In this document: positions 1 through 12,270 of the stretch, in pieces
How the letters are laid out: every line of letters begins with the position of its first letter
Position numbering within the stretch: the stretch's first letter is position 1
NCBI GenBank assembly: GCA_964036045.1
Contig: OZ038392.1
Location: 21,850,090 to 21,914,089, forward strand
From: Eutreptiella sp. 'Long Island Sound 2002'
Taxonomy: Eukaryota; Euglenozoa; Euglenophyceae; Eutreptiales; Eutreptiaceae
Length of the DNA: 64,000 nucleotides
Direction of reading: 5' to 3'
The notes under the pieces: model-generated
The model's database searches: none
Told to the model about the DNA's origin: nothing
What the model saw: the letters and a program-made list of their open reading frames with translations, nothing else
Made by a program: the position numbers and the translations under genes

Positions 1-3000
1 AGATCCCCCTCGAAGTCCCCTCAAGATCCCCCTCAAGATCACCCTCAAGATCCCCCTCAACATCCCCCTCAAGATCCCCCTCAGAGTCCCCTCAAGATCC
101 CCCTCGAGATACCCTTAAGATCCCCCTCAAGATCCCCCTCAAGATCCCCCTCAAGATCCCCTTCAAGATCCCCCCCAATATCCCCCCCAAGATCCCCTCA
201 AGATCCTCCCAAGATCTCCACAAGATCCCCCTAAAGATCCCCCTCAAGATCCCCCTCAAGATCCCCCTCAAGATACCCCTCAAAACCCCCCTCAAAGTCC
301 GCTCCAGATCCCCCTCAAGATCCCCCTCAAGATCCCCCTCAAGATCCCCCTCAAGATCCCCCTCAAGATCCCCCTCAAGATCCCCCTCAAGATCTCTCAC
401 AAGATCCCCCTCAACATCCCCCGCAAGATCCCCCTCAAGATCCCCCTCAAGATCCCCCTCAAGATCCCCCTGGAGATCCCCCCCAAGATCCCCCTCAAGA
501 TCCCCCTCAAGATCCCCCTCAAGATCCCCCTCAAGATCCCCCTCAAAGTCCCCTCAAGATCCCCTTCGAGATACCCTTAAGATCCCCCTCAAGATCCCCC
601 TCAAAGGCCCCCTCAAGATCCCCCTCAAGATCCCCCTCAAGATCCCCCTCAAGATCCCCCTCAAGATCCCCCTCAAGATTCCCCTCAAGATCCCCCTCAA
701 GATCCCCCGCAGGATCCCCCTCAAGATCCCCCTCAAGGTCCCCCTCAAGATCCCCCCCAAGATCCCCCTCAAGATACCCTCAAGATCCCCCTCAAGATCC
801 CCCTCAAGATCCCCCTCAAGATCCCCCTCAAGATCCCCCTCAAGATCCCCTTCAAGATCCCCCTCAAGATCCCCCCCAACATCCCCCTCAGGATGCCCCT
901 CAAGATCCCCCTCAAGATCCCCCTCAAGATCCCCCTCAAGATCCCCCTCAATATTCCCCCTCAAGATCCCCCTCAAGATCCCCCTCAAGATCCCCCTCAA
1001 GATCCCCCTCAAGATCCCCCTCAACATCCCCCTCAAGATCTCTCCCAAGGTCCCCCTCAAGATCCCCCTCAAGATCCCCCTCAAGATCCCCCTCAGGATC
1101 CCCCTCAAAGTCCCCTCAAAATCCCCCTCAAGATCACCCTCAAGATCCCCCTCAACATCCCCCTCAAGATCCCCCTCAGAGTCCCCTCAAGATCCCCCTC
1201 GACATACCCTTAAGATCCCCCTCAAGATCCCCCTCAAGATCCCCCTCAAGATCCCCCTCAAGATCCCCCTCAAGATCCCCCCCAACATCCCCCTCAGGAT
1301 GCCCCTCAAGATCCCCCTCAAGATGCCCCTCAAGATCCCCCTCAAGATCCCCCTCAAGATCCCCCTCAAGATCCCCCTCAAGATCCCCCTCAAGATCCCC
1401 CTCAACATCCCCCTCAAGATCTCTCCCAAGGTCCCCCTCAAGATCCCCCTCAAGATCCGCCTCAAGATCCCCCTGGAGATCCCCCTCAAGATCCCCCTCA
1501 AAGTCCCCTCAAGATCCCCCTCAAGATCACCCTCAAGATCCCCCTCAACATCCCCCTCAAGATCCCCCTCAGAGTCCCCTCAAGATCCCCCTCGAGATAC
1601 CCTTAAGATCCCCCTCAAGATCCCCCTCAAGATCCCCCTCAAGATCCCCCTCAAGATCCCCCCCAATATCCCCCCCAAGATCCCCTGAAGATCCTCCCAA
1701 GATCTCCACAAGATCCCCCTAAAGATCCCCCTCAAGATACCCCTCAAGATCCCCCTCAAGATCCCCCTCAAAATCCCCCTCAAAAGCCCCCTGAAAGTCC
1801 CCTGAAGATCCCCCTCAAGACCCCCCTCAAGATCCCCCTCAAGAACACCCTCAAGACGCCCCTCAAGATCCCCCTCATGATCCCCCGCAAGATCACCTTC
1901 AAGATCCCCCTCAAGATCCCCCTCAAGATCCACCTCAAGATCCCCCTCAAGATGCCCCTCAAGATCCCCCTCCAAATCCCCCTCAAGATCCCCCTCAAGA
2001 TCCCCCTCAAAGTCCCCCTCAAGATCTCTCGCGAGATCCCCCTCAAGATCCCCCACAGGATCCCCCTCAAGATCCCCCCCAACATCCCCCTCAAGGTCCC
2101 CCTCAAGATCCCCCTCAAGATCCCCCTCAAGATCCCCCTCAAGATCCCCCTCAAGATCCCCCTCAAGATCCCCCTCAAGATCCCCCTCAAGATCTCTCGC
2201 AAGATCCCCCTCAACATCCCCCGCAAGATCCCCCTCAAGATCCCCCTCAAGATCCCCCTGGAGATCCCCCTCAAGATCCCCCTCAAGATCCCCCTCAAGA
2301 TCCCCCTCAAGATCCCCCTCAAGATCCCCCTCAAAGTCCCCTCAAGATCCCCTTCGAGATACCCTTAAGATCCCCCTCAAAAGCCCCCTCAAGATCCCCC
2401 TCAAGATCCCCCTCAAGATCCCCCTCAAGATTCCCCTCAAGATCCCCCTGAAGATCCCCCGCAGGATCCCCCTCAAGATCCCCCCCAACATCCCCCTCAA
2501 GGTCCCCCTCAAGATCCCCCTCAAGATCTCTCGCAAGATCCCCCTCAACATCCCCCTCAAGATCCCCCTGGAGATCCCCCTCAAGATCCCCCTCAAGATC
2601 CCCCTCGAGATCCCCCTCAAGATCCCCCTCAAGATCCCCCTCAAAGTCCCCTCCAGATCCCCTTCGAGATACCCTTAAGATCCCCCTCAAGATCCCCCTC
2701 AAAAGCCCCCCAAGATCCCCCTCAAGGTCCCCCTCAAGATCCCCCTCAAGATCCCCCTCAAGATCACCCTCAAGATCCCCCTCAAGATCCCACTGAAGAT
2801 CCCCCTCAAGATCCCCCTCAAGATCCCCCTCAAGATACCCCTCAAAATCGCCTCAAGATCCCCCTCAAGATCTCCCTCAAGATACCCCTCAAGATCCCAC
2901 TCAAGATCCCCCTCAAGATCCCCCTCAAGATCCCCTCAAGATGCTGCCAAGAACCCCTCGAAGTCCCCTCAAGATCCCCCTCAAGATCCCCCTAAAGATC

Positions 3001-6000
3001 CCCCTCAGAATGCCCCTCAAGATCCCCTTCCAGATCCTCCCAAAGATACCCCTCAAGATCCTCTCAAAATCCCCCTCAAGATCCCCCCCAAGATCCCCCT
3101 CAAGATCCCCCTCAAGATCCCCCTCAAGATCCCCCTCAGAATCCCACTCAAGATCCCCCTCAAGATCCCCCTCCAAGTCCCCTCAAGATCCCCCTCAAGG
3201 TCCCCTTCAAGAATCCCCTCAAAATCCCCCTCAAAATCCCCCTCGAGATACCCTGAAGATCCCCCTCAAGATCCCCCTCAAGATCCCCCTCAAGATCCCC
3301 CTCAGGATCCCCCTCAAGATCCCCCTCAAGATCCCCCTCAAGGTCCCCCTCAAAATCCCGTTCAAGATCCCCCTCAAGATCCTTCTCAAGATCGCCCTCA
3401 GGATCCCCCTCAAGGTCCCCCTCAATATCCCCCTCAAGATGCCCCTCAAGATCCCCCTCAAGATCCCCCTCAAGATCCCCCTCAAGATCCCCCTCAAGAT
3501 CCCCCTCAAAGTCCCCTCAAGATCCCCCTCAGGTACCCCCTCACGATCCCCCTCAGGATCCCCCTCAGGATCCCCCTCAAGATCCCCCTCAAGATCCCCC
3601 TCAAGATCCCCCTCAAGATCCCCACCAAGATCCCCCTCAAGATCCCCCTCAAGATCACCCCCAAAATCCCTCTCCAGATCCCCGTGAAGATCCCCCTCAA
3701 GATCCCCCTCAAAGTCCCCCTCAAAGTCCCCTCAAGATCCCCCTCAAGGTCCCCATCAAGATTCCCCTCCAGATCCCCCTCAAGATCCCCCTCAAGATCC
3801 CCCTCAAGGTCCGCCTCAAGATCCCCCTCAAGATCCCCCTCAAGATCCCCCTCAAGATCCCCCTCAAGATCCCCCTCAAGATCCCCCTCACGATCCCCTC
3901 AGGATCCTCCCAAGATCCCCTGGAAGTCCCCGCGAGATCCACGTCATGATCCCCCTGAAGATCCCCCTAAAGAGCCGCTTCAAGATCCCCCTCAAGATCC
4001 CCTTCCAGATGCCCCTCAAGATCCCCCTCAAGATCCCCCTCAAGATCCCCCTCAAGATCCCCCTCAAGGTCCCCCTCAAGATCCCCCTCAAGATCCCCCT
4101 CAAGATCGCCTCAAGATCCCCCTCAAGATCCCCTCAAGATCCCCCTCAAGATCCCCCTCAAGATCCCCCTCAAGGTCCCCCTCAAGATCCCCCTCAAGAT
4201 CCGCCTCAAGATCCCCCTCAAGATCCCCCTCAAGATCACCCTCAAGATCCCCCTCAAGATCCCCATCAAGATCCCCCTCAAGATCCCCCTAAAGATCCCC
4301 CTCAAGAGCCCCTCAAGATCCCCTGAAGATCCCCTCAAGATCCTCCAAGATCTCCTCAAAGTCCCCTCAAGATTCCCCTCGAGATACCCTTAAGATCCCC
4401 CTCAAGGTCCCCCTGAAGATCCCCCTAAAGATCCGCCTCAATATTCCCCTCCAGATCCACCTCCAGATCCCCCTTAAGATCCCCCTCCAGATCCCCCTCA
4501 AGATCCCCCTCAAGGTCCTCCCAAGATCCCCTCAAAGTCCCCTCAAGATCCCCCTCAAGATCCCCCTCAAGATCCCCCTCAAGATCCCCCCAAGGTCCGC
4601 CTCAAGGTCCCCCTCAAAATCCCCCTCAAGATCCCCCTCAAGATCCCCCTCAAGATCCCCCTTAGGATCCCCCTCAAGATCCCCCTCAAGATCCCCCTCA
4701 AGATCCCCTCAAGATCCCCCTCATGATCCCCCTCAAGATCCCCCTCAAGATCCCCCTCAAGATCCCCCTCAAGATCCCCCTCAAGATCCCCCTCAAAGTC
4801 CCCTCAAGATCCCCCTCAACTACCCCCTCACGATCCCCCTCAGGATCCCCCTCAGGATCCGCCTCAAGGTCCCCCTGAAGATCCCCCTCAAGATCCCCCT
4901 CAGGATCCCCCTCAAGGTCCCCCTCAAGATCCCCCTCAAGATCCCCCTCAAGATCCCCCTCAAGATCCCCCTCAAAGTCCTTCAAGATCCCCCTCAGGTA
5001 CCCCCTCACGATCCCCCTCAAGATCCCCCTCAAGATCCCCCTCAAGATCCCCCTCAAGATCCCCCTCAAGATCCCCCTCAAGATCCCCCTCAAGATCCCC
5101 CTCAAAGTCCTTCAAGATCCCCCTCAAGATCCCCCTCAAGATTCCCCTTAGGATCCCCCTCAAGGTCCCCCGCAATATCCCCCTCAAGATCCCCCTCAAG
5201 ATCCCCCTCAAGATCCCCCTCAAGATCCCCCTCAAGATCCCCCTCAAAGTCCTTCAAGATCCCCCTCAAGTACCCCCTCACGATCCCCCTCAAGATCCCC
5301 CTCAAGATCCCCCTCAGGATCCCCCTCAGGATCCCCCTCAAGATCCCCCTCAAGATCCCCCTCAAGATCCCCCTTAGGATCCCCCTCAAGGTCCCCCGCA
5401 ATATCCCCCTCAAGATCCCCCTCAAGATCCCCCTCAAGATCCCCCTCAAGATCCCCCTCAAGATCCCCCTCAAGATCCCCCTCAAAGTCCTTCAAGATCC
5501 CCCTCAAGTACCCCCTCACGATCCCCCTCAGGATCCCCCTCAAGATCCCCCTCAAGATCCCCCTCAAGATCCCCTCAGGATCCTCCCAAGATCCCCTCGA
5601 AGTCCCCGCGAGATCCTCATCAAGATCCCCTCAAAGTCCCCTCAAGATCCACGTCATGATCCCCCTGAAGATCCCCCTAAAGAGCCGCTTCAAGATCCCC
5701 CTCAAGATCCCCTTCCAGATCCCCCTCAAGATCCCCCTCAAGATCCCCCTCAAGATCCCCCTCAAGATCCCCCTCAAGGTCCCCCTCAAGATCCCCCTCA
5801 AGATCCCCCTCAAGATCGCCTCAAGATCCCCCTCAAGATCCCCCTCAAGATCCCCCTCAAGATCCCCCTCAAGATCCCCCTCAAGATCCCCCTCAAGATC
5901 CCCCTCAATATCCCCCTCACGATCCCCTTAGGATGCTCCCAAGATCCCCTCGAAGTCCCCTCGAGATCCTCATCAAGATCCCCTCAAAGTCCCCTCAAGA

Positions 6001-8899
6001 TCCCCCTCAAGATCCCCCTCAAGATCCCCCTCAAGATCCCCCTGAAGATCCCCCTAAAGAGCCGCTTCAAGATCCCCCTCAAGATCCCCTTCCAGATCCC
6101 CCTCAAGATCCCCCTCAAGATCCCCCTCAAGATCCCCCTCAAGGTCCCCCTCAAGATCCCCCTCAAGATCCCCCTCAAGATCCCCCTCAAGATCCCCCTC
6201 AAAATCCCCCTCAAGATCCCCCTCAAGATGGCCTCAAGATCCCCCTCAAGATCCCCCTCAAGATCCCCCTAAAGATCCCTCTCAAGAGCCCCTCAAGATC
6301 CCCTGAAGATCCCCTCAAGATCCTCCAAGATCCCCTCAAAATCCCCTCAAGATTCCCCTCGAGATACCCTTAAGGTCCCCTCAAGGTCCCCCTCAAGATC
6401 CCCCTAAAGATCCGCCTCAATATCCCCCTCCAGATCCACCTCCAGATCCCCCTTAAGATCCCCCTCCAGATCCCCCTCAAGATCCCCCTCAAGGTCCTCC
6501 CAAGATCCTCTCAAAGTCCCCTCAAGATCCCCCTCAAGATCCCCCTCAAGATCCCCCTCAAGGTCCCCCTCAAGGTTCCCCTCAAAATCCCCCTCAAGAT
6601 CCCCCTCAAGATCACCCTCAAGATCCCCCTCGGGATCCCCCTCAAGATCCCCCTCAAGATCCCCCTCAAAGTCCCCTCAAGATCCCCCTCAACTACCCCC
6701 TCACGATCCCCCTCAGGATCCCCCTCAGGATCCCCCTGAAGATCCCCCTCAAGATCCCCCTCAAGATCCCCCTCAAGATCCCCCTCAAGATCCCCCTCAA
6801 AGTCCCCTCAAGATCCCCCTCAACTACCCCCTCACGATCCCCCTCAGGATCCCCCTCAGGATCCCCCTCAAGATCCCCCTCAAGATCCCCCTCAAGATCC
6901 CCCTCAGGATCCCCCTCAAGGTCCCCCGCAATATCCCCCTCAAGATCCCCCTCAAGATCCCCCTCAAGATCCCCCTCAAGATCCCCCTCAAGATCCCCCT
7001 CAAAGTCCTTCAAGATTCCCCTCAAGTACCCCCTCACCATCCCCCTCAGGATCCCCCTCAAGATCCCCCTCAAGATCCCCCTCAAGATCCCCCTCAAGAT
7101 CCCCCTCAAGGTCACCCCCAAAATCCCCCTCCAGATCCCTCTCGAGATCCCCCTCGAGATCCCCCTCAAGATGCCCTCAAGATCCCCCTCCAGATCCCCC
7201 ATAAGATCCCCTCAAGATCCTCCCAAGATCCCCTCAAAGTCCCCTCAAGATCCCCCTCAAGATCCCCCTCAAGATCCCCCTCAAGATCCCCCTCAAGATC
7301 CCCCTCAAGGTCCCCCTCAAAATCCCCCTCAAGATCCCCCTCAAGGTTCCCCTCAAGATCCCCCTCAAGATCCCCCTCAAGATCCCCCTCAAGGTTCCCC
7401 TCAAGATCCCCCTCAAGATCCCCCTCAAGATCCCCCTCAAGATCCCCCTCAAGATCCCGATCAAGATCCCCCTCAAGATTCCTCTGAAGATCCCCCTCAA
7501 GATCCCCCTCAAGATCCCCCTGCAAGTCCCCTCAAGATGCCCCTCAAGGTCCCCCACAAGATCCCCCTCAAGATCCCCCTCAAGACCCCCTCAAGATCCC
7601 CTGGAGATCCCCTCAAGATCCCCTCAAGATCCTCCCAAGATTCCCGCAAAGTCCCGTCAAGATCCCCCTCGAGATACCCTTCAGATCCCCCTCAAGATCC
7701 CCCTCAAGATCCCCATCAAGATTTTCCTCAAGATCCCCCTCAAGATGCCCCCTCCAGATCCCCCTCAAGATCCCCCTCAAGATCCCCCTCAAGATCCCCC
7801 TCAAGATTCCGCTCAAAATCCCCCTCAAGATCCCCCTCAAGGTCCCCCTCAAGATCCCCCTCAAGATCCCCCTCAAGATCCCCCTCAAGGTTCCCCTCAA
7901 GATCCCCCTCAAGATCCCCCTCAAGATCCCCTTCCAGATCCTCCTCAAGATCCCCCTGAAGATCCCCCTCAAGATCCCCCTCAAGATCCCCCTCAAGGTC
8001 CCCCTCAAGATCCCCCTCAAGATCCCCCTCAAGATCCTGATCAAGATCCCCTCAAGATCCCCCTCAAGATCCCCCTCAAGATCCCCCTCAAGATCCCCCT
8101 CAAGATCCCCCTCAAGATCCCCCTCAAGATCCCCCTCAAGATCCCCCTCAAAATCCCCCTCAAGATCCCCCTCAAGATCCGCCTCAAGATCCCCCTCAAG
8201 ATCCCCCTCAAGATCCCCCTCAAGATCCCCCTCAAGATCCCCCTCAAGATCCGCCCAAGATCCTCCCAAGAACCCCTCAAAGTCCTCTCAAGATCCCACT
8301 CAAGATCCCCCTCAAGATCCCCCTCAAGATCCCCCTCAAGATCCCCCTCAAGATCCCCCTCAAGATCCCCCTAAAAATCCCCCTCAAGATCCCCCTCAAG
8401 TACGCCCTCAAGATCCCCCTCAAGATCCCCCTCAAGATCCCCCTCAAGATCCCCTCAAGATCCCCCTGGAGATCCCCCTCAAGATCCCCCTGAAGATCCC
8501 CCTCAAAGTCCCTCAAGATCCCCCTCAAGTACCCCCTCACGATCCCCCTCAGGATCCCCCTCAAGATCCCCCTCAAGATCCCCCTCAAGATCCCCCTCAA
8601 GATCCCCCTTAAGATCCCCCCCAAGATCCCCCTCAAGATCTCCCTCAAGATCCCGATCAAGATCCCCCTCAAGATTCCTCTCAAGATCCCCCTCGAGATC
8701 CCCCTCAAGATGCCCTCAAGATCCCCCTCAAGATCCCCCTCCAGATCCCCCTCAAGATCCCCTCAAGATCCTCCAAAGATCCCCTCAAAGTCCCCTCAAG
8801 ATCCCCCTCAAGATCCCGCTCAAATTCCCCTCAAGATACCCCTCGAGATCTCCTCAAGATCCCCCTCAAGATCCCCCTCAAGATCCCCCTCAAGGTCCC

Positions 8900-11800
8900 C
8901 CTCAAAATCCCCCTCACGATCCCCCTCAAGGTCCCCCTCAAGATCCCCCTCAAGATCCCCCTCAAGATCCCCCTCAAGGTTCCCCTCAAGATCCCCCTCA
9001 AGATCCCCCTCAAGATCCCCCTCAAGATCCCCCTCAAGATCCCCCTCAAGATCCCGATCAAGATCCCCCTCAAGATTCCTCTCAAGACCCCCCTCAAGAT
9101 CCCCCTCAAGATCCCCCTCAAAGTGCCCCTCCAAGTCCCCTCAAGATGCCCCTCAAGGTCCCCCTCAAGAGCCCCCTCAAGACCCCCTCAGGATCCACTG
9201 AAGATCCCCTCAAGATCCTCCCAAGATCCCCGCAAAGTGCCCTCAAGATCCTCCTCGATATACCCTTCAGATCCCCCTCAAGATCCCCCTCAAGATCCCC
9301 CTCAAGATCCCCCTCAAGGTCCGCCTCAAGATCCCCCTCAAGATCCCCCCCAAGATCCCCCTCAGAATCCCCTCAAGATCCTCCCAAGATCCCCTCAAAG
9401 TCCCCTCAAGATTCCCCTCAAGAAGCCCCTAAAGATCCCCCTAAAGAGCCCCCTCAAGATCCCCCTCAAGATCCCCTTCCACATCCTCCTCAAGATCCCA
9501 GTCAAGATCCCCCTCAAGATCCCCCTCAACATCCCCCTCAAGATTCCTCTCAAGATCCCCCTCAAGATCCCCCTCAAGATCCCCCTCAAAGTCCCCGTCC
9601 AAGTCCCCTCAAGATGCCCCTCAAGGTCCCCCTCAAGATCCCCCTCAAGACCCCCTCAAGATCCCCTGAAGATCCCCTCAAGATCCTCCCAAGATCCCCG
9701 CAAAGTGCCCTCAAGATCCTCCTCGATATACCTTTCAGACCCCCCTCAAGATCCCGCTCAAGATCCCCCTCAAGATCCCGATCAAGATCCTCCTCCAGAT
9801 CCCCATCAAGATCCCCCTCAAGGTCCCCATCAAGATCCCCCTCCAGATCCCCCTCAAGATCCCCCTCAAGGTCCCCCTCAAGATCCCCCTCAAGATCCCC
9901 CTCAAGATCCCCCTCATGATCCCCCTCAAGATCCCGATCAACATCCCCCTCAAGATCCCCCTCAAGATCCCCCTCAAGATCCCCCTCAAGATCCCCCTCA
10001 AGGTCCCCCTCAAGATCCCCCTCAAGATCCCCCTCAAGGTCCGCCTCAAGATCCCCCTCAAGATCCCCCCCAAGATCCCCCTCAAGATCCCCTCAAGATC
10101 CTCCCAAAATCCCCTCGAAGTCCCCTCGAGATCCTCCCAAGATCCCCTCAAAGTCCCCTCAAGATTCCCCTCAAGAAGCCCCTAAAGATCCCCCTAAAGA
10201 GCCCCCTCAAGATCCCCCTCAAGATCCCCTTCCACATCCTCCTCAAGATCCCCCTCAAGATCCCTCTCAAGATCCCCCTCAACATCCCCCTCAAGGTCCC
10301 CCTCAAGATCCCCCTCAAGTTCCCCCTCAAGATCCCCCTCAAGATCCCCCTAAACATCCGCCTCAAGGTCCCCCTCAAGATCCCGCTCAAGATCCCCCTC
10401 AAGATCCCCCTCAAGATCCCCTCAAGATCCCCCTCAAGATCCCCCTCAAGATCCCCCTGAAGATCCCCCTCAAGATCCCCCTCAAGATCCCCCTCAAGAT
10501 CCCCCTCAAGATCCCCCTCAAGATCCCCCTCAAGATCCCCCTCAAGATCCCTCTCAAGATCCCCCTCAAGATCCCCTCAAGATCCCCCTCAAGATCCCCC
10601 TCAAGATCCCCCTCAAGATCCCCCTGAAGATCCCCCTCAATATCGCCCTCAATATCCCCCTCAAGATCCCCCTTAAGATCCCTCTCAAGATCCCTCTCAA
10701 GATCCCCCTCAAGATCCCCCTCAAGATCCCCCTCAAGATCCCCCTCAAGATCCCCCTCAAGATCCCCCTCAAGATCCCCCCAACATCCTCCCAAGATCCT
10801 CCCAAGATCCCCTCAAGATCCCCTCAAGATCCCCCTCAAGATCCCCCTCAAGATCCCCCTCAAGATCCCCCCCAAGATCCCCCTCAAGATCCCCTCAAGA
10901 TCCTCCCGAAATCCCCTCGAAGTCCCCTCGAGATCCTCCCAAGATCCCCTCAAAGTCCCCTCAAGATTCCCCTCAAGAAGCCCCTAAAGATCCCCCTAAA
11001 GAGCCCCCTCAACATCCCCCTCAAGATCCCCTTCCACATCCTCCTCAAGATCCCCGTCAAGATCCCCCTCAAGATCCCCCTCAACATCCCCCTCAAGGTC
11101 CCCCTCAAGATCCCCCTCAAGATCCCCCTCAAGATCCCCCTCAAGATCCGCCTCAAGATCCCCCTCAAGATCCCCCTCAAGATCCCCTCAAGATCCCCCT
11201 CAAGATCCCCCTCAAGATCCCCCTCAAGATCCCCCTCAAGATCCCCCTCAAGATCCCCCTCAATATCCCCCTCAAGATCCCCCTCAAGATCCCCCTCAAG
11301 ATCCCCTCAAGATCCCCCTCAAGATGCCCCTCAAGATCCCCCTCAAGATGCCCCTCAAGATCCCCCTCAATATCGCCCTCAAGATCCCCCTCAAGATCCC
11401 CCTCAAGATCCCACTCAAGATCCCTCTCAAGATCCCCCTCAAGGTCCCCCTCAAGATCCCCCTCAAGATCCCCCTCAAGATCCCCCTCAAGATCCCCCTC
11501 AAGATCCCCCTCAAGATCCCCCCAAGATCCTCCCAAGATCCTCCCAAGATCCCCTCAAGATCCCCTCAAGATCCCCCTCAAGATACCCCTCAAGATCCCC
11601 CTCAATATTCCCTCAAGATCCCCCTCAAGATCCCCCTCAAGATCCCCCTCAAGAGGCCCCTCAAGGTCCCCCTCAAAGTACCCCTGAAGATCCCCCTCAA
11701 GGTCCCCCTCAAGATCCCCCTCAAGATCCCCCTCAAGATCCCCCTCATGATCCCCCTCAAGATCCCGATCAACATCCCCCTCAAGATCCCCCTCAAGATC

Positions 11801-12270
11801 CCCCTCAAGATCCCACTCAGGATCCCCCCAAAATCCTCCCAAGATCCTCCCAAGATCCCCTCAAAGTCCCCTCAAGATCCCCCTCAAGATCCCCCTCAAG
11901 ATCCCCCTCAAGATCCCCCTCAAGATCCCCCTCAAGATCCCCCTCAAGATCCCCCTCAAGATCCCCCTCAAGATCCCCCTCAAGATCCCCCTCAAAGTCC
12001 CTCAAGATCCCCCTCAAGTACCCCCTCATGATCCCCCTCAGGATCCCCCTCAGGATCCACCTCAAGATCCCCCTCAAGACCCCCCTCAAGATCCCCCTCA
12101 AGATCCCCCCCAAGATCCCCCTCAACATCGCCCTCAAGGTCACCCCCAAAATCCCCCTCCAGATCCCCCTCGAGATCCCCCTCGAGATCCCCCTCAAGAT
12201 ACCCTCAAGATCCCCCTCAAGATCCCCCTCCAGATCCCCTCAACATCCTCCCAAGATTCCCTCAAAGTCC
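8900..12270. repeat. Higher-order repeat A, copy 1 (about 3.37 kb)
   Basis: A block of 12-bp variants recurs downstream with the same order of rare variants. Matches at 8.9-9.7 kb have an offset of 3,371 bp and matches from about 9.96 kb an offset of 3,132 bp. About 239 bp (roughly 9,720-9,958) is therefore present here and missing from copy 2. Boundaries are approximate because the sequence is repetitive. Confidence 0.8.
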
